From positions 1-64,000 of the forward strand of contig CAMCIK010000003.1 in the NCBI GenBank assembly GCA_945874825.1: a DNA stretch of 64,000 bases, in the 5' to 3' direction. The position numbers and the translations under genes are program-made. Shown piece after piece: positions 8,335-19,710 of this stretch; positions within the stretch are counted from its first letter, which is position 1, and each line of letters opens with the position of its first letter. The notes below the pieces were generated by a model. That model ran no database searches, was not told the origin of the DNA, and saw nothing but the letters and a program-made list of their open reading frames with translations. This DNA is from Phenylobacterium deserti. Its GTDB lineage: Bacteria; Pseudomonadota; Alphaproteobacteria; Caulobacterales; Caulobacteraceae.

Positions 8335-11283
8335 TCAGGCGAGGGCTTCGGCCAGGAAGGCCTGGAGTTCGCGGTTGTGCCGGCTCATCTGGCCGGCGGC
8401 GGTGGAGGCGGAGGCCGGGCGGCCCACGTAGCGGGCGCGCCTGGACTTTACCTTGAGGCGTTCGAGCGTGAGCTCCAGCCAGGGATCGACGAAGGTCCAG
8501 CCGCCCATGTTCTTCGGCTCTTCCTGGCACCAGACGAGTTCGGCGTTGGGGAACCGGGACAGCTCGGTCGACAGGGACTTCATGGGCCAAGGATAGAACT
8601 GTTCGAGCCGCATCAGGTAGATGTCGGTCAGGCCGCGCTCCTCCCGGGCCTCAAGGAGGTCATAATAGACCTTCCCCGAGCAGAGGACGACCCGGCGGAT
8701 CTTCTCCGGCGGGTCCAGGGTGAGGGCCGTATGACGCCCACGCTCGGCGTCATCGTGCAGCACCCGGTGGAAGGATGAGCCCTCACCCATCTCCGGAAGC
8801 AGGGACACCGCCTTCTTGTGCCGCAGAAGCGACTTGGGGGTCATGACTACCAGCGGCTTGCGGAACTCCCGCTTCATCTGCCGCCGAAGGACGTGGAAGT
8901 AATTGGCCGGGGTCGAGCAGTTGACGACCTGGAGGTTGTCCTCGGCGCAGAGCTGGAGAAAGCGCTCGAGCCGCGCGGAGGAATGCTCGGGGCCCTGGCC
9001 CTCATAGCCATGGGGCAGGAGGAGGACGAGGCCGCTCATCCGAAGCCACTTGCGCTCGCCGGAAGAGATGAACTGGTCGATCACCACCTGTGCGCCGTTG
9101 GCGAAGTCGCCAAACTGGCCTTCCCAGAGCACCAGGGTCTTTGGGTCGGCGAGGGAGAAACCGTACTCGAAGCCGAGGACCGCCTCCTCCGAGAGGGGCG
9201 AGTCGATGACCTCGAAATGCGCCTGGCCAGGACCGAGGTTATTGAGGGGAATGTAATGCGCCTCGGTGGTCTGGTCGATGATGTCGCAGTGCCGCTGGGT
9301 GAAGGTCCCCCGCACGCTGTCCTGGCCCGCCAGTCGGACGGGGAACCCGTCCTGCAGAAGGCTGCCGAAGGCAAGATGCTCGGCGGTGGCCCAGTCGATG
9401 CCCTCGCCGGACTCGATGGCCGACTTTCGACCCTCGACCACCCGACGGACGTTCTTGTGGACGTCGATGCCCTCCGGGATGGTGGTGATACGGTCACCGA
9501 GCCCCCGCAGCCGGGCGAGAGGCACGGAAGTGTCACCCCGGCGATCCTCACCCTCGGGCAGGGCCAGCCCCGCCCACTTGCCGTCGAGCCAGTCAGCCTT
9601 GTCGGCCTTGTAGGCCTTGGCCGCATCGAACTCCGCGTCGAGCAGGGCCTCGAACTCCGCCACCCACTGGTCGACGTCGTCCCCGGTGACCACGCCCTCG
9701 CCGACCAGCTGGCGGGCGTAGATCTCCCGGGTGCTCGGATGATCCTTGATCCGGGCATACATGAGCGGCGAGGTCATGGTCGGGTCATCGCCCTCGTTGT
9801 GACCGAACCGCCGGTAGCAGAACATGTCGATGACGACGTCCCGGCCGAACTTCTGGCGGAACTCCGTGGCCACCTTGACGGCGTAGACCGTCGCCTCGGG
9901 GTCGTCCCCGTTGACGTGGAAGATCGGCGCCTCGACCATCAACGCCACATCCGAGGGATAGGGCGAGGACCGGCTGTACTTGGGCGCCGTAGTGAAGCCG
10001 ATCTGGTTGTTGACGATGAAGTGGATGCAGCCACCGGTCCTGTAGCCCCGGGTGCCGGAGATGGCGAAGCACTCGGCCACCACACCCTGGCCCGCGAAGG
10101 CGGCGTCACCGTGCATCAGAAGCGGGAGCACATGGCCGCGGCCGGCGTCGGAGGTCTCCCGCAGGACATAGGCCTGCTTGGCGCGGGCCTTCCCCAGAAC
10201 GACGGGATTCACGATCTCCAAGTGTGACGGGTTGGCCGTCAGGGACAGGTGAACATTGTTTCCATCGAAGGCGCGGTCGGAGGAGGCACCCATGTGGTAC
10301 TTCACGTCTCCGGACCCCTGCACGTCCGAAGGCAGAGTCGATCCGCCCTGGAACTCATGGAAGATGACCCGGTAGGGCTTGCCCATCACGGCGGCCAGGA
10401 CATTCAGCCGGCCGCGGTGGGGCATGCCGATGACGATGTCGCGGACGCCCAGGGCGCCGCCGCGCTTGATGATCTGCTCGAGGGCCGGGACCATGGCCTC
10501 GCCGCCGTCGAGGCCGAAGCGCTTGGTGCCGGGGAAGCGCTTGTGCAGGAATCGCTCGAAGCCTTCGGCCTCGATAAGCTTCTTGAGGATGGCGATCTTG
10601 CCCTCGCGGGTGAAGACGATCTCCTTGTCCCGCCCCTCGATCCGCTCCTGGAGCCAGGCCTTCTGCGCCGGGTCGGAGATGTGCATGTACTGCACGCCGA
10701 TGTCGGCGCAGTAGGTGCGCTTGAGGATGGCGAGGATCTCGCGGAGCGTGCCGGTCTCCAGTCCCAGGACGTAGTCCAGGAAGATGGGACGGTCGTAGTC
10801 CGCCTCGGAGAAGCCGTAGGAGGCGGGATCGAGCTCGGAGGCGTCGCCCTCGGGTACGGCGATGCCAAGAGGGTCCAGGTTGGCCCGCAGGTGCCCCCGC
10901 ATCCGGTAGGCCCGGATCATCATGATGGCGCGCAGGGAATCGAGTGTGGCCGCACGGACGTCCTGCGACGCCACGGCGGGGGTCCGCTCCGAGATCTTCG
11001 AGGTCAGCTTGGCTTCGACGGCGGGCCAGAGCCCGTCGATGGCGGACAGCCAGTCCGGACGGGCGGACGGCGCCGTGCGGGCGGTCCAGGCCGGGGGGGA
11101 AAGCGGTTGACCCGCTCCGGCACGGTCATGGACCGAGGCGAAGAAACTGCGCCAGGACGCCTCGACCGAGTCGGGCGACTTCAGCCATCGGGCGTAGAGA
11201 TCCTCGATGAAGGCGGCGTTGCCGCCATAGAGGAAGGAAGTCTCCGCCAGGAGCTCGTTGATCCGTCCAGCGTCATCCGCCAT
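8335..11283 (-). CDS. sucA: 2-Oxoglutarate dehydrogenase E1 component
   Basis: Thiamine-diphosphate-dependent decarboxylase of the TCA cycle, 982 residues, normal for the family. It begins with the E2-interacting motif ([17 protein letters not shown]), then has the OdhA core [21 protein letters not shown], the ThDP motif ([13 protein letters not shown] and VNNQIGFTT) and the C-terminal transketolase-like domain ([23 protein letters not shown]). It lies 82 bp downstream of sucD on the same strand, within the run sucC-sucD-sucA-sucB-lpd. Confidence 0.97.
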   Translation of the reverse strand: MADDAGRINELLAETSFLYGGNAAFIEDLYARWLKSPDSVEASWRSFFASVHDRAGAGQPLSPPAWTARTAPSARPDWLSAIDGLWPAVEAKLTSKISERTPAVASQDVRAATLDSLRAIMMIRAYRMRGHLRANLDPLGIAVPEGDASELDPASYGFSEADYDRPIFLDYVLGLETGTLREILAILKRTYCADIGVQYMHISDPAQKAWLQERIEGRDKEIVFTREGKIAILKKLIEAEGFERFLHKRFPGTKRFGLDGGEAMVPALEQIIKRGGALGVRDIVIGMPHRGRLNVLAAVMGKPYRVIFHEFQGGSTLPSDVQGSGDVKYHMGASSDRAFDGNNVHLSLTANPSHLEIVNPVVLGKARAKQAYVLRETSDAGRGHVLPLLMHGDAAFAGQGVVAECFAISGTRGYRTGGCIHFIVNNQIGFTTAPKYSRSSPYPSDVALMVEAPIFHVNGDDPEATVYAVKVATEFRQKFGRDVVIDMFCYRRFGHNEGDDPTMTSPLMYARIKDHPSTREIYARQLVGEGVVTGDDVDQWVAEFEALLDAEFDAAKAYKADKADWLDGKWAGLALPEGEDRRGDTSVPLARLRGLGDRITTIPEGIDVHKNVRRVVEGRKSAIESGEGIDWATAEHLAFGSLLQDGFPVRLAGQDSVRGTFTQRHCDIIDQTTEAHYIPLNNLGPGQAHFEVIDSPLSEEAVLGFEYGFSLADPKTLVLWEGQFGDFANGAQVVIDQFISSGERKWLRMSGLVLLLPHGYEGQGPEHSSARLERFLQLCAEDNLQVVNCSTPANYFHVLRRQMKREFRKPLVVMTPKSLLRHKKAVSLLPEMGEGSSFHRVLHDDAERGRHTALTLDPPEKIRRVVLCSGKVYYDLLEAREERGLTDIYLMRLEQFYPWPMKSLSTELSRFPNAELVWCQEEPKNMGGWTFVDPWLELTLERLKVKSRRARYVGRPASASTAAGQMSRHNRELQAFLAEALA

Positions 11284-11365
11284 GTCGCCCGCCTGTCGCC
11301 GGCGGCCCGCGACGCCTTCTGGAGGAGGGTCGAGCTGGACCGCTCAAGGTTGAATTGTGGCCCCC

Positions 11366-12244
11366 TCAGGTGCCCTTCAGCACCTCGAGCAGGGTTTCTC
11401 CCAGCTTCGCCGGAGACGGTGCCACGCGAATTCCCGCGGACTCCATCGCCGAAATCTTGTCCTCCGCGCCGCCCTTGCCGCCCGAGATGATGGCGCCGGC
11501 ATGGCCCATCCTTCGTCCGGGCGGGGCAGTGCGACCCGCAATGAACCCGACCATAGGCTTCCGAATCGCTGAATTCTTTATGAATTCCGCAGCATCTTCT
11601 TCGGCCGAACCCCCGATTTCGCCAATCATGATGATCGACTCGGTCTCAGGGTCCTTCAGGAACATGTCGAGCACGTCGATGAACTCCGTGCCCTTGACGG
11701 GGTCCCCGCCGATCCCGACAGCCGTTGTCTGTCCAAGTCCCACCTGGGTGGTCTGGAAGACCGCTTCATAGGTAAGGGTACCCGAGCGCGAAACCACCCC
11801 GACCGAGCCTTTTCTGAAGATATTTCCGGGCATGATCCCGATCTTGCAGGCTTCCGGCGTCAGGACGCCCGGGCAGTTGGGTCCGATCAGCCGGGACTTC
11901 GAGCCCGACAGGGCGCGCTTGACCTTGATCATGTCGGCGACAGGAATGCCTTCAGTGATGCAGATGATCAGGGGAATCCCGGCGTCGATGGCTTCGAGGA
12001 TCGAATCTGCGGCGAAGGGCGGCGGCACATAGATCACGCTCGCGTCTGCGCCCGTTTGCCGCACGGCTTCATCCACCGTATTGAACACCGGCAGGCCCAC
12101 ATGGGTGGTCCCGCCCTTTCCGGGGGTCACGCCACCGACCATCTTGGTCCCGTAGGCGATGGCCTGCTCGGAGTGGAAGGTGCCCTGGGCGCCGGTAATG
12201 CCCTGACAGATGACCCGGGTTTCTTTGCCGATCAGAATGGACAT
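11366..12244 (-). CDS. sucD: Succinyl-CoA synthetase alpha subunit
   Basis: The CoA-binding subunit that carries the phosphohistidine in substrate-level phosphorylation of ADP or GDP. The 292 residues show the Rossmann CoA domain ([21 protein letters not shown]), [18 protein letters not shown], and the phospho-His in [18 protein letters not shown]. It shares one base with the sucC stop (TAATG), so translation is coupled and gives an equimolar alpha-beta pair. This gene is somewhat less GC-biased than its neighbours, but nothing else suggests transfer. Confidence 0.97.
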   Translation of the reverse strand: MSILIGKETRVICQGITGAQGTFHSEQAIAYGTKMVGGVTPGKGGTTHVGLPVFNTVDEAVRQTGADASVIYVPPPFAADSILEAIDAGIPLIICITEGIPVADMIKVKRALSGSKSRLIGPNCPGVLTPEACKIGIMPGNIFRKGSVGVVSRSGTLTYEAVFQTTQVGLGQTTAVGIGGDPVKGTEFIDVLDMFLKDPETESIIMIGEIGGSAEEDAAEFIKNSAIRKPMVGFIAGRTAPPGRRMGHAGAIISGGKGGAEDKISAMESAGIRVAPSPAKLGETLLEVLKGT

Positions 12245-13443
12245 TAGGCGAGCCCCCGCACGGCTTTCACAATCTTCTCGGCACCATCGCTGAGGTCGTT
12301 GGCCGCAATGACGTTGAGGCCGCTCTCATTGATGATCTTCTTGCCCAGCTCGGCGTTTGTGCCTTCCAGGCGGACCACCAGAGGCACGGTCAGGCCAACC
12401 TGCTTGACGGCGCTGACGACGCCGTTGGCCAGGATATCGCACCGGGCGATCCCGCCGAAGATGTTGACCAGAATGCCCTTCACATTGGGATCGGCCATGA
12501 TGATCTTGAAGGCGGCCGTCACCTTGGCTTCGTCCGCGCCGCCGCCGACGTCCAGGAAATTGGCGGGCTCGGCACCATAGAGCTTGATGATGTCCATGGT
12601 CGCCATGGCCAGGCCTGCGCCGTTGACCATGCAGCCGATCTCGCCGTCGAGGGCGATGTAGGAGAGGTCGAACTTGGAAGCTTCGATTTCCTTGGGGTCT
12701 TCTTCGCTCTCGTCGCGCAGAGCCACCACTTCCGGATGCCGGTAGAGGGCGTTGGAGTCGAAGGACACCTTGGCGTCCAGGACCCGCAGCTGGTCATCGG
12801 CGGTCACGATCAGCGGGTTGATCTCGAGCATCGCCATGTCTTTGGCGACAAAGGCCGCGTAGAGCTGACCCAGAAGCTTGGTCGCCTGCTTGGCGAGGTC
12901 ACCGCTGAGGCCAAGGGCCTTGGACAGGGTGCGCCCGTGGAACGGCCAGACGCCGGTCGCCGGGTCGATCCCGAAGGTTATGATCTTCTCCGGCGTGTCG
13001 TGGGCGACGGTTTCAATATCCATGCCGCCTTCTGTCGAGGCGACCACCGAGACCCAGCTGGTTTCGCGGTCGACCAGGAGGGAGAGGTAGAACTCCTTGG
13101 CGATGGCCGCGCCTTCCTCGATGTAAAGACGGTTGACCTGCTTGCCCTTGGGCCCGGTCTGGTGCGTCACCAGGACCCGGCCAAGCATTTCCTGGGCGTT
13201 GGTCCGAACGTCGTCAACGCTCTTGACCACCCGGACGCCGCCCTTGGCGTCGGGCCCGAGGCCCTCGAAGCGGCCTTTGCCGCGCCCACCGGCGTGGATC
13301 TGGGACTTCACCACAAAGACCGGGCCGCCCAGCTGTTCGGCGGCCTTTACGGCCTCTTCGACGGAGAAGGCGGGAAACCCGCGCGGGACCGCCACTCCGA
13401 ACTCGGACAGGACGGTCTTGGCTTGATGTTCGTGGATGTTCAT
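12244..13443 (-). CDS. sucC: Succinyl-CoA synthetase beta subunit
   Basis: ATP-grasp subunit of succinyl-CoA synthetase, 399 residues. It starts with [20 protein letters not shown], contains the nucleotide grasp region ([16 protein letters not shown]), the Mg-binding [10 protein letters not shown], and the C-terminal flavodoxin-like domain ([15 protein letters not shown]). It is first in the sucCDAB-lpd run, and a good housekeeping promoter lies about 50 bp upstream. The 5' leader can form a small hairpin (CTCGCC/GGCGAG at 13470-13486). Confidence 0.97.
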   Translation of the reverse strand: MNIHEHQAKTVLSEFGVAVPRGFPAFSVEEAVKAAEQLGGPVFVVKSQIHAGGRGKGRFEGLGPDAKGGVRVVKSVDDVRTNAQEMLGRVLVTHQTGPKGKQVNRLYIEEGAAIAKEFYLSLLVDRETSWVSVVASTEGGMDIETVAHDTPEKIITFGIDPATGVWPFHGRTLSKALGLSGDLAKQATKLLGQLYAAFVAKDMAMLEINPLIVTADDQLRVLDAKVSFDSNALYRHPEVVALRDESEEDPKEIEASKFDLSYIALDGEIGCMVNGAGLAMATMDIIKLYGAEPANFLDVGGGADEAKVTAAFKIIMADPNVKGILVNIFGGIARCDILANGVVSAVKQVGLTVPLVVRLEGTNAELGKKIINESGLNVIAANDLSDGAEKIVKAVRGLA

Positions 13444-13493
13444 GGGGCCCAGAGACGCTGTTCTGCTGGCTCGCCCGATTGGCGAGTGGCTGG

Positions 13494-13522
13494 TTTATAG
13501 GCGCCCCCCGGAGATCAGGCAA
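13494..13522 (-). promoter_or_regulatory. Predicted sigma-70-type promoter for sucCDAB-lpd
   Basis: On the minus strand a -35 box TTGCCT (13522-13517) is followed after exactly 17 bp by a -10 box TATAAA (13499-13494). Transcription would start near 13487, giving a leader of about 44 nt before the sucC ATG. The hairpin at 13470-13486 falls inside this leader. The match was made by eye; no start-site data support it. Confidence 0.55.
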
Positions 13523-13546
13523 CCGCCGAGGGCGGCCTGCCGCCCG

Positions 13547-14095
13547 TCAGCCCAGAAAGAGGTTCCATACCAAACGGCCTGGCAGGAGGACGAACAGGAG
13601 GTTCACCGCAAAGCCGCCGTAGAACATTCCGGTCATGTAGCGCCGGTGCCGTTCCACGTCATGGCGTCGGGCCGCCGCCACCGCCAGGGGCAGGGCGATG
13701 ATCACATAGCCGCTCAGGATGTGGATGAAGGAGAAGTGGCCCGGATTGACGGTCTGGATGAAGAGCGAGGTGACGGCGACGATCCCCACCGCAAGCACCC
13801 AGCCCCAGCCGAGGATCCGGTGCGTCCGGGCCCCCTTGCGGCCCGCCATGAGGATGGCGCCGACCGCCAGGGCAAGCACCCCGAAGCCGAGATGGACAAG
13901 GATGACCGGAGAGGTCTGGCCGAGGCGCTCAAGGTCTGGGCCGTGCAGGCGGACGGCGAACAGGGCCCTGACGCCATCGGGATCGGCGAGGTAGGCTGGA
14001 AAAAGGGTGCCGGCCAGGGCCAGGGGGCCAGCAAGGATGGCCAGTCCGAGCGCCAGCTTGCGGGACGGGCGGGGAAGCTGCGAAAAGACGGTCAT
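13547..14095 (-). CDS. DUF2306-type integral membrane protein
   Basis: A 182-residue protein with about five hydrophobic helices (LALGLAILAGPLALAGTLFPAYL, ILVHLGFGVLALAVGAILMAG, ILGWGWVLAVGIVAVTSLFI, LSGYVIIALPLAVAAA and the C-terminal helix). The GARTHRILGW segment and a second basic loop (RRHDVERHRRYMTGMFYG) match the DUF2306 family, whose function is unknown. The start is placed at the ATG at 14095 (MTVFSQLPRP). It is transcribed divergently from a membrane LytTR regulator 96 bp away, which suggests that the regulator controls it. Confidence 0.7.
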   Translation of the reverse strand: MTVFSQLPRPSRKLALGLAILAGPLALAGTLFPAYLADPDGVRALFAVRLHGPDLERLGQTSPVILVHLGFGVLALAVGAILMAGRKGARTHRILGWGWVLAVGIVAVTSLFIQTVNPGHFSFIHILSGYVIIALPLAVAAARRHDVERHRRYMTGMFYGGFAVNLLFVLLPGRLVWNLFLG

Positions 14096-14191
14096 GCAGG
14101 AAACTCCATTAGGCGGAAACCGGGCGGCCCAGGTCGGCACCCTGTCTTCGACCCCGGTCTTCGGAGGCGGTGGACCTGGCGGCAATGGGAG

Positions 14192-14992
14192 ATGCGCCAG
14201 ATGACGTCGCCGTTTCGCAGGTGGCTCCCCGACGCCGTTCGCGAAGCGTGGACGGCGGCAGGTCTGCGGCGGATGGTCGTCGTCACGGCCGGCGTCGCCG
14301 CAGCTGTCGGTGCCTTCCTCGCCTTCGTGGGCGCCTTCGGCTTGACGGCCTTTCCCCTGGTCCTGCGGATCGCCTACATGGTCCCGGTGTCGATCCTGAC
14401 CGGCATGATCGGCCTGGGAGGATACCTTCTGGCCGGCCGGCTTGCGCCCCGGTTGGACCCTTGGCTCCGCGCTGTCCTCGGCGGCCTCCTGATCTTCGCG
14501 CCGATCGGCGTAATCGTCTGGCTAACCGCAGGCCTGATCCCGGGTGCGGACATCGGCCTCTCGGCCCTGCCCGGCTTCATCGGCACGTCCCTGGTGGTTT
14601 CCGTCGCCATGTCGCTGCTCTCGGTCGCGGTGAACCTGGCCCGCCAGGATAGGACCCAGCCCGCCCTGGACTCCGCACCCTCGCGCTTCCTGGAGCGGCT
14701 GCCCGTACGGATGCGTAGTGCCGAGATCTGGGCCGTTGAGGCCGAGGACCACTATCTGCGGGTGCACACCAGTGCTGGACAGGACCTGATCCTGCTGCGC
14801 ATGGCCGACGCCATCGCCGAACTGGCGGGCCAGGAAGGCATGCAGGTGCACCGGTCCTGGTGGGTGGCCCGGTCAGCCATCGTTGACGCCCGCCGGGGCG
14901 ACGGGCGCGCCACCCTGACCCTCAAGGACGGCACCGAGGCCCCGGTCAGCCGCACCTACGCCGCCGAACTCCGGCGGCGCGGGTGGATCTGA
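14192..14992 (+). CDS. Membrane-anchored LytTR-domain transcriptional regulator
   Basis: Starting at ATG 14192 (or 14201) the product has about 266 residues. Four transmembrane helices occupy roughly 25-155 (VVVTAGVAAAVGAFLAFVGAF, LVLRIAYMVPVSILTGMIGLG, AVLGGLLIFAPIGVIVWLTA, FIGTSLVVSVAMSLLSVAV). A LytTR DNA-binding domain follows at about 165-266 (IWAVEAEDHYLRVHTSAG, MQVHRSWWVARSAI, GTEAPVSRTYAAELRRRGW). The frame is open much further upstream, but that part reads through the antisense of the DUF2306 gene. It probably senses a membrane signal and regulates its divergent neighbour. Confidence 0.85.
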   Translation: MRQMTSPFRRWLPDAVREAWTAAGLRRMVVVTAGVAAAVGAFLAFVGAFGLTAFPLVLRIAYMVPVSILTGMIGLGGYLLAGRLAPRLDPWLRAVLGGLLIFAPIGVIVWLTAGLIPGADIGLSALPGFIGTSLVVSVAMSLLSVAVNLARQDRTQPALDSAPSRFLERLPVRMRSAEIWAVEAEDHYLRVHTSAGQDLILLRMADAIAELAGQEGMQVHRSWWVARSAIVDARRGDGRATLTLKDGTEAPVSRTYAAELRRRGWI

Positions 14993-14995
14993 GGA

Positions 14996-15982
<987 letters not shown>

Positions 15983-16106
15983 GGCTCTTCTCCTAGATGT
16001 GCGCCTCGCGGTTGGCCCGCGTCGCAGCGGTCCCTAGCTGGAAGCGCCGGGGCCTGCAACGCCGCAGGCGCTTGTGAAGACCCACCGGCCCGGCCAATCT
16101 GTCCCC

Positions 16107-16580
16107 ATGCCTGAGATCGATCCCGCCTTCCTGGCTGGCTCCCACGCCCTGGACGAGCTGCCCCTCTGTCACGTCCGACTGCAGGACGACGCCCGCTGGC
16201 CTTGGCTGATCCTGATCCCGCAGGTCGCCGGCGCCCGGGAGATCGAGGACCTGTCGGCCGCAGAGCGGCGCCTGCTGGTCGAGGAGATCGTGGCTGCGGG
16301 ACACGCCGTCCGGGCCCTGGGCGTCGCCCTCGCCCTGAAGGTGGACAAGCTGAACGTCGGTGCCCTGGGCAATGTCACGCCCCAGCTGCACGTGCATGTG
16401 GTGGGCCGGCGACAGGACGACCCGGCCTGGCCCGGTCCGGTCTGGGGGTTTGGCGAGGCTGAGCGCATGGAGCCCGAAACCCTGGCAAGGGCCATGGCCG
16501 CCGCCCGTCCCGCCCTGGCGCCAGGTGCCCAGCCCTACCCGCCCTTCCCCGGACGCGGCCCTGGGCGCGGTCCCGGCTAA
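16107..16580 (+). CDS. HIT-family nucleotide hydrolase-like protein
   Basis: A 157-residue histidine-triad protein. The catalytic triad is in QLHVHVVGRR near residue 93, preceded by KLNVGALGNVTP, as in Fhit/HIT hydrolases acting on dinucleoside polyphosphates or AMP conjugates. The start is the ATG at 16107 (MPEIDPAFLAGS); an upstream in-frame GTG adds 11 residues with no homology. The C-terminus is a Pro/Gly-rich tail. It is transcribed divergently from mdh. The natural substrate is unknown. Confidence 0.88.
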   Translation: MPEIDPAFLAGSHALDELPLCHVRLQDDARWPWLILIPQVAGAREIEDLSAAERRLLVEEIVAAGHAVRALGVALALKVDKLNVGALGNVTPQLHVHVVGRRQDDPAWPGPVWGFGEAERMEPETLARAMAAARPALAPGAQPYPPFPGRGPGRGPG

Positions 16581-16587
16581 GCCCGGT

Positions 16588-17235
16588 TCAGTCGCGCTGC
16601 ATACGAACAGACACCTCAACCCCATCCTCCGACAGGACCCCCGACCACTGGCCGGCGGGTTCCGCACGCAGCTGGAGTCGCACCGCACCCCGGTGGGGTG
16701 GGGCCTCGAAGCTGAGGGTCAGACGGTCGGTGCTGCGGCTGGCGGACCGGATGTAGCCGGACCCGGTCAGGGCACCCGGGCGGCGCGGGTCGCTCCAGGC
16801 TCCGTCCAGGGTTCCCGATCCGGAATCGATCAGCTGGAAGGCGTAGAGGGCACCGGCCTGGCTGCGTACCAGCCAGCGACCCTCAAGCGAGCCCTGGCGG
16901 TTCTCCGCAGCGGTGAAGCCCGCACGGATCCGCGACTCGTAGCCCCGTTCGGCGGAGGTCAGGGGCGGCTCGGGCGTACGTTTGTGATCGTCGACCAGGA
17001 CGCGCTGCCCGGGAACGGAGACCGGGCCGGGACGGGAGGGCGTGTTCGGAGCGACGTCCGGCAAGTCGAGGACAACGCCCCTGGCCTCGTCGTCCTCGTC
17101 CGAGGCCGGGGAAGGCCCAGCCGGTGCGGACTTCAGGAGGTCGCCGATGGGATCGACCGGCTGGGCACTGGCGAGGGCCGGCGCGAACAAGAGGGCGAAG
17201 GTCAGTACGGCAGCTCGGGTGCGGGGCAAGGTCAT
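16588..17235 (-). CDS. Exported protein of unknown function
   Basis: A 215-residue protein with a clear signal peptide (residues 1-24, LTFALLFAPALASAQP). A Pro/Asp/Glu-rich low-complexity stretch follows (to about 95), then a compact C-terminal domain of short strands (GSLEGRWLVRSQAGALYAFQLID, LTGSGYIRSASRSTDRLTLSFE). No family recognised. Its ATG overlaps the stop of the CitE-like gene (17232-17235), so they share a message, although the exported location argues against a shared pathway. Confidence 0.6.
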   Translation of the reverse strand: MTLPRTRAAVLTFALLFAPALASAQPVDPIGDLLKSAPAGPSPASDEDDEARGVVLDLPDVAPNTPSRPGPVSVPGQRVLVDDHKRTPEPPLTSAERGYESRIRAGFTAAENRQGSLEGRWLVRSQAGALYAFQLIDSGSGTLDGAWSDPRRPGALTGSGYIRSASRSTDRLTLSFEAPPHRGAVRLQLRAEPAGQWSGVLSEDGVEVSVRMQRD

Positions 17236-18089
17236 GCCTCTTCAAGGGCTCCGGCGATCTCTAGCAGGCGAAGGGCCTGCTCCAGGTGCAGGCGTTCGAC
17301 CATCCGGCCCTCGACCCGCAGGACCCCCTTGCCGGCACTTTCCGCCGTTTTGAAGGCAGCCGCGACAATCTGTGCCCAGGCCACCTCCTCCGGGTCCGGA
17401 GAGAAGGCCCGGTTGGCGGCGGCAACCTGGTCGGGATGGATCAGGGTCTTGCCGTCGAAGCCAAACTCGACGCCCTGCCGGCATTGGACCTCAAGGCCGG
17501 CGAGGTCGGCGATGTCGTTCCAGACCCCGTCCAGGACGGTCAGCCCAAAGGCGCGGCCGGCGGCGACCGTCAGGGACAAAGCCGCCTGCAGGGGGCGGCG
17601 TTCGGCGTCCACCCGGCAGCGCATCTCCTTCACCAGGTCGTTCGACCCGACAACGAGGGCGGTCAGGGGTCCGCCCGAGGCGGCAAGGCGGTCAAGGGTA
17701 AAGAGGCTGGCGCAGGTCTCGACCATGATCCAGAGGTCGACGCCCTGCGGCAGGCGGGCGGCATAGGCGGCGACATCCGCCGGCGTCGAGACCTTGGGGG
17801 CGAGGACCGCATGGGGCCGCACGGTGCCGGCGGAGACGGCGGCGAGGTCGGCCTCGCCCCAGGGGGTGTCGAGGCCGTTCACCCGGACCACCAGCTCGCG
17901 TCTGCCGAAGCCGCCCTCGGCCGTGGCGGCGACGGCAAGGTCACGGGCCGCCGGCTTGGCCTCAGGTGCGACCGAGTCCTCCAGGTCGAGGATGACCACG
18001 TCGCAGGCCAGGCTCCGCGCCTTCTCGATGGCGCGGGGATTTCCGGCCGGCATGTAGAGGGCGCTGCGGCGGGGGCGTGCGGGGCTCAT
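17232..18089 (-). CDS. HpcH/HpaI-CitE family CoA-ester lyase
   Basis: A 285-residue TIM-barrel lyase of the CitE/malyl-CoA lyase family. Diagnostic segments are RRSALYMPAGNPRAIEKA, VVILDLEDSVAP (metal-binding Glu/Asp), ELVVRVNGLDTPW, IMVETCASLF and EFGFDGKTLIHPDQV. Members cleave citryl-CoA, malyl-CoA, citramalyl-CoA or related acyl-CoAs; the exact substrate is open. Two citrate-synthase-family genes 0.4 kb or more upstream hint at acyl-CoA or organic-acid metabolism. It overlaps the downstream exported-protein gene by 4 bp. Confidence 0.88.
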   Translation of the reverse strand: MSPARPRRSALYMPAGNPRAIEKARSLACDVVILDLEDSVAPEAKPAARDLAVAATAEGGFGRRELVVRVNGLDTPWGEADLAAVSAGTVRPHAVLAPKVSTPADVAAYAARLPQGVDLWIMVETCASLFTLDRLAASGGPLTALVVGSNDLVKEMRCRVDAERRPLQAALSLTVAAGRAFGLTVLDGVWNDIADLAGLEVQCRQGVEFGFDGKTLIHPDQVAAANRAFSPDPEEVAWAQIVAAAFKTAESAGKGVLRVEGRMVERLHLEQALRLLEIAGALEEA

Positions 18090-18154
18090 CTCGGGTCTCC
18101 GTGGCGCAGCGAGAAGGGTCGCCGGACGGGGTCGTTCTAGACTATGATCGGCGC

Positions 18155-18556
18155 ATGATCACCCGCTACGACCCCGACGCCCTTAACGTACTGGGCGGTC
18201 CCCTCGACCCCTGCGGCCTGGACCCGGTGACCGGCTTCTACCGCAACGGCTGCTGCGAGACCGGCGCGGAGGACGTCGGCCTGCACACGGTCTGTGCCAT
18301 TGTGACCGCCGAGTTCCTCGCCTTCTCGAACGCCATGGGCAATGACCTGACGACCTCGGTCCCCGCCTACCGCTTCGCGGGCCTGAAGCCCGGCGACCGT
18401 TGGTGCCTTTGCGCGCCGCGCTGGAAGGAGGCCCTGGACGCCGGGGCGGCCCCGGGCGTGGTCCTGGAAGCCACCCACGAGGAGACCCTCGCTGTCGTCC
18501 CCCTCGACGTCCTGAGGGCCTACGCGGTGTCGGGCTCCGGAACCGGCCCGGTATAG
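18155..18556 (+). CDS. DUF2237 family protein
   Basis: A 133-residue soluble protein matching DUF2237 almost end to end: NVLGGPLDPCGLDPVTGFYRNGCC, EDVGLHTVCAIVT, GNDLTTSVPAYRFAGLKPGD and RWCLCAPRWKEAL. Several conserved Cys suggest metal or disulfide chemistry, but the family has no established function. The start at ATG 18155 is where family similarity begins. Its 3' end overlaps the convergent citrate-synthase-like gene by 37 bp. Confidence 0.85.
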   Translation: MITRYDPDALNVLGGPLDPCGLDPVTGFYRNGCCETGAEDVGLHTVCAIVTAEFLAFSNAMGNDLTTSVPAYRFAGLKPGDRWCLCAPRWKEALDAGAAPGVVLEATHEETLAVVPLDVLRAYAVSGSGTGPV

Positions 18557-19695
18557 CGGGCCCGGGGCCGGATGAGTCCACCGTCCTGGATCTGTTCAAG
18601 GGCGTGGGCCAGCCATCCGGCGCAGCGGGCGGCGGCGAACAATGAGAAGGCCGACCCTTCCGGTGCCTTCAGGTGGTCACAAAGGGCGACCAGGGCGAAA
18701 TCGACGTTAGGCGTCAGGCCGGTCGTTGCCCGCACCTGGGCCGCAAGCCGAATCAGGTCCTCCGGCACCGGGAAACGGGCCAGGAGCGCCTGCGCCCGGG
18801 GATCTCCGCCCGGGTAGAGGGGATGGCCAAAGCCCGGCAGGCTGCGGTCGCCCGCCAGGCGCGCCGACACGGCGTCAGCCACCCCCCTGCCCAGAGCCTC
18901 GCTTCGGAAGAGGGAAAGGGCGGCCGGCGCGCCTCCATGGCGGGGACCCGAGAGGGCCGCAAGCCCGGCGAGGGCGGATGCGGCGAGGGAGGCCCCTGTC
19001 GAGGCCACCACCCGCGCCGCAAAGGCAGAGGGGTTGAGTTCGTGGTCTGCCAGCAGGACCAGGGCGCGACGCACAAGATCCGCGCCGGGCCCACCCGGGA
19101 CCAGACCCGGACCCAACCTCCAGGCCTTGGCGAGCCGGAGATGGATGGGACCCGGCGTGGTTTCGGCGACCAGGGCGTCCGCAAAGATGTCGAGCAGGAC
19201 CGCGGCCTCCGCCGAGAGGGCCAGCAAGGGCTGGCCAAGGGCCGGGGGAGACGCAGCAGCCCGGCTGGCGAGCGCCAGGAAGGCCCGGGCAAGGGGCGGT
19301 CCGCCCTCGGGCGGGGCCGGGCGGTCTGAGCGCTTCAGTGTGACCCCGTCGCCGCCCCGCAGGAGCCTGGCGACGGATTCCAGGGTCTCGGTCTCAGAGA
19401 GCACCAGGACGTCGCGGCCACGATACCAGGGCCGTCCGTCCTGTACCGTCGTGATGGCCGACGACAGGACAGGCTCTCCCCAGGTCATGGCGCCGGCGGC
19501 GACTTCCGAGGGTCGACGGCTGCGGCGCCGGCGGGCCGCCAGGGCCTCGACCTCATGCGCGCGATAGAGGCTCCGTCGTGAGTCGAGGGGATCGGCCCGG
19601 GCGGTCAGCAAACCCCGGCTGACATAGGCGTAGAGGCTCTGGGGCTTCAGTCCAAGCCGCGCCAGGGCCTCTCCTGCAGGGATCCAGTCGGTCAT
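18520..19695 (-). CDS. Citrate-synthase-like protein with N-terminal helix-turn-helix (putative metabolite-responsive regulator)
   Basis: The 391-residue product has a MerR/excisionase-type HTH at about 4-60 (IPAGEALARLGLKPQSLYAYV, SRRSLYRAHEVEALAARR). A citrate-synthase fold follows (LADHELNPSAFAARVVAST, SGPRHGGAP, GFGHPLYPGGDPRA, VDFALVALCDHL). Such fusions are a recognised subgroup of the citrate synthase superfamily. Catalytic landmarks (HELN, GFGHPLY, Asp in NVDFAL) are partly kept, so it may still bind oxaloacetate or acyl-CoA. It diverges from a plain citrate synthase across a palindromic 102-bp gap, which fits autoregulation and control of that partner. The regulatory role is inference. 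Confidence 0.8.
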   Translation of the reverse strand: MTDWIPAGEALARLGLKPQSLYAYVSRGLLTARADPLDSRRSLYRAHEVEALAARRRRSRRPSEVAAGAMTWGEPVLSSAITTVQDGRPWYRGRDVLVLSETETLESVARLLRGGDGVTLKRSDRPAPPEGGPPLARAFLALASRAAASPPALGQPLLALSAEAAVLLDIFADALVAETTPGPIHLRLAKAWRLGPGLVPGGPGADLVRRALVLLADHELNPSAFAARVVASTGASLAASALAGLAALSGPRHGGAPAALSLFRSEALGRGVADAVSARLAGDRSLPGFGHPLYPGGDPRAQALLARFPVPEDLIRLAAQVRATTGLTPNVDFALVALCDHLKAPEGSAFSLFAAARCAGWLAHALEQIQDGGLIRPRARYTGPVPEPDTA

Positions 19696-19710
19696 GCCAG
19701 CACCTTTATG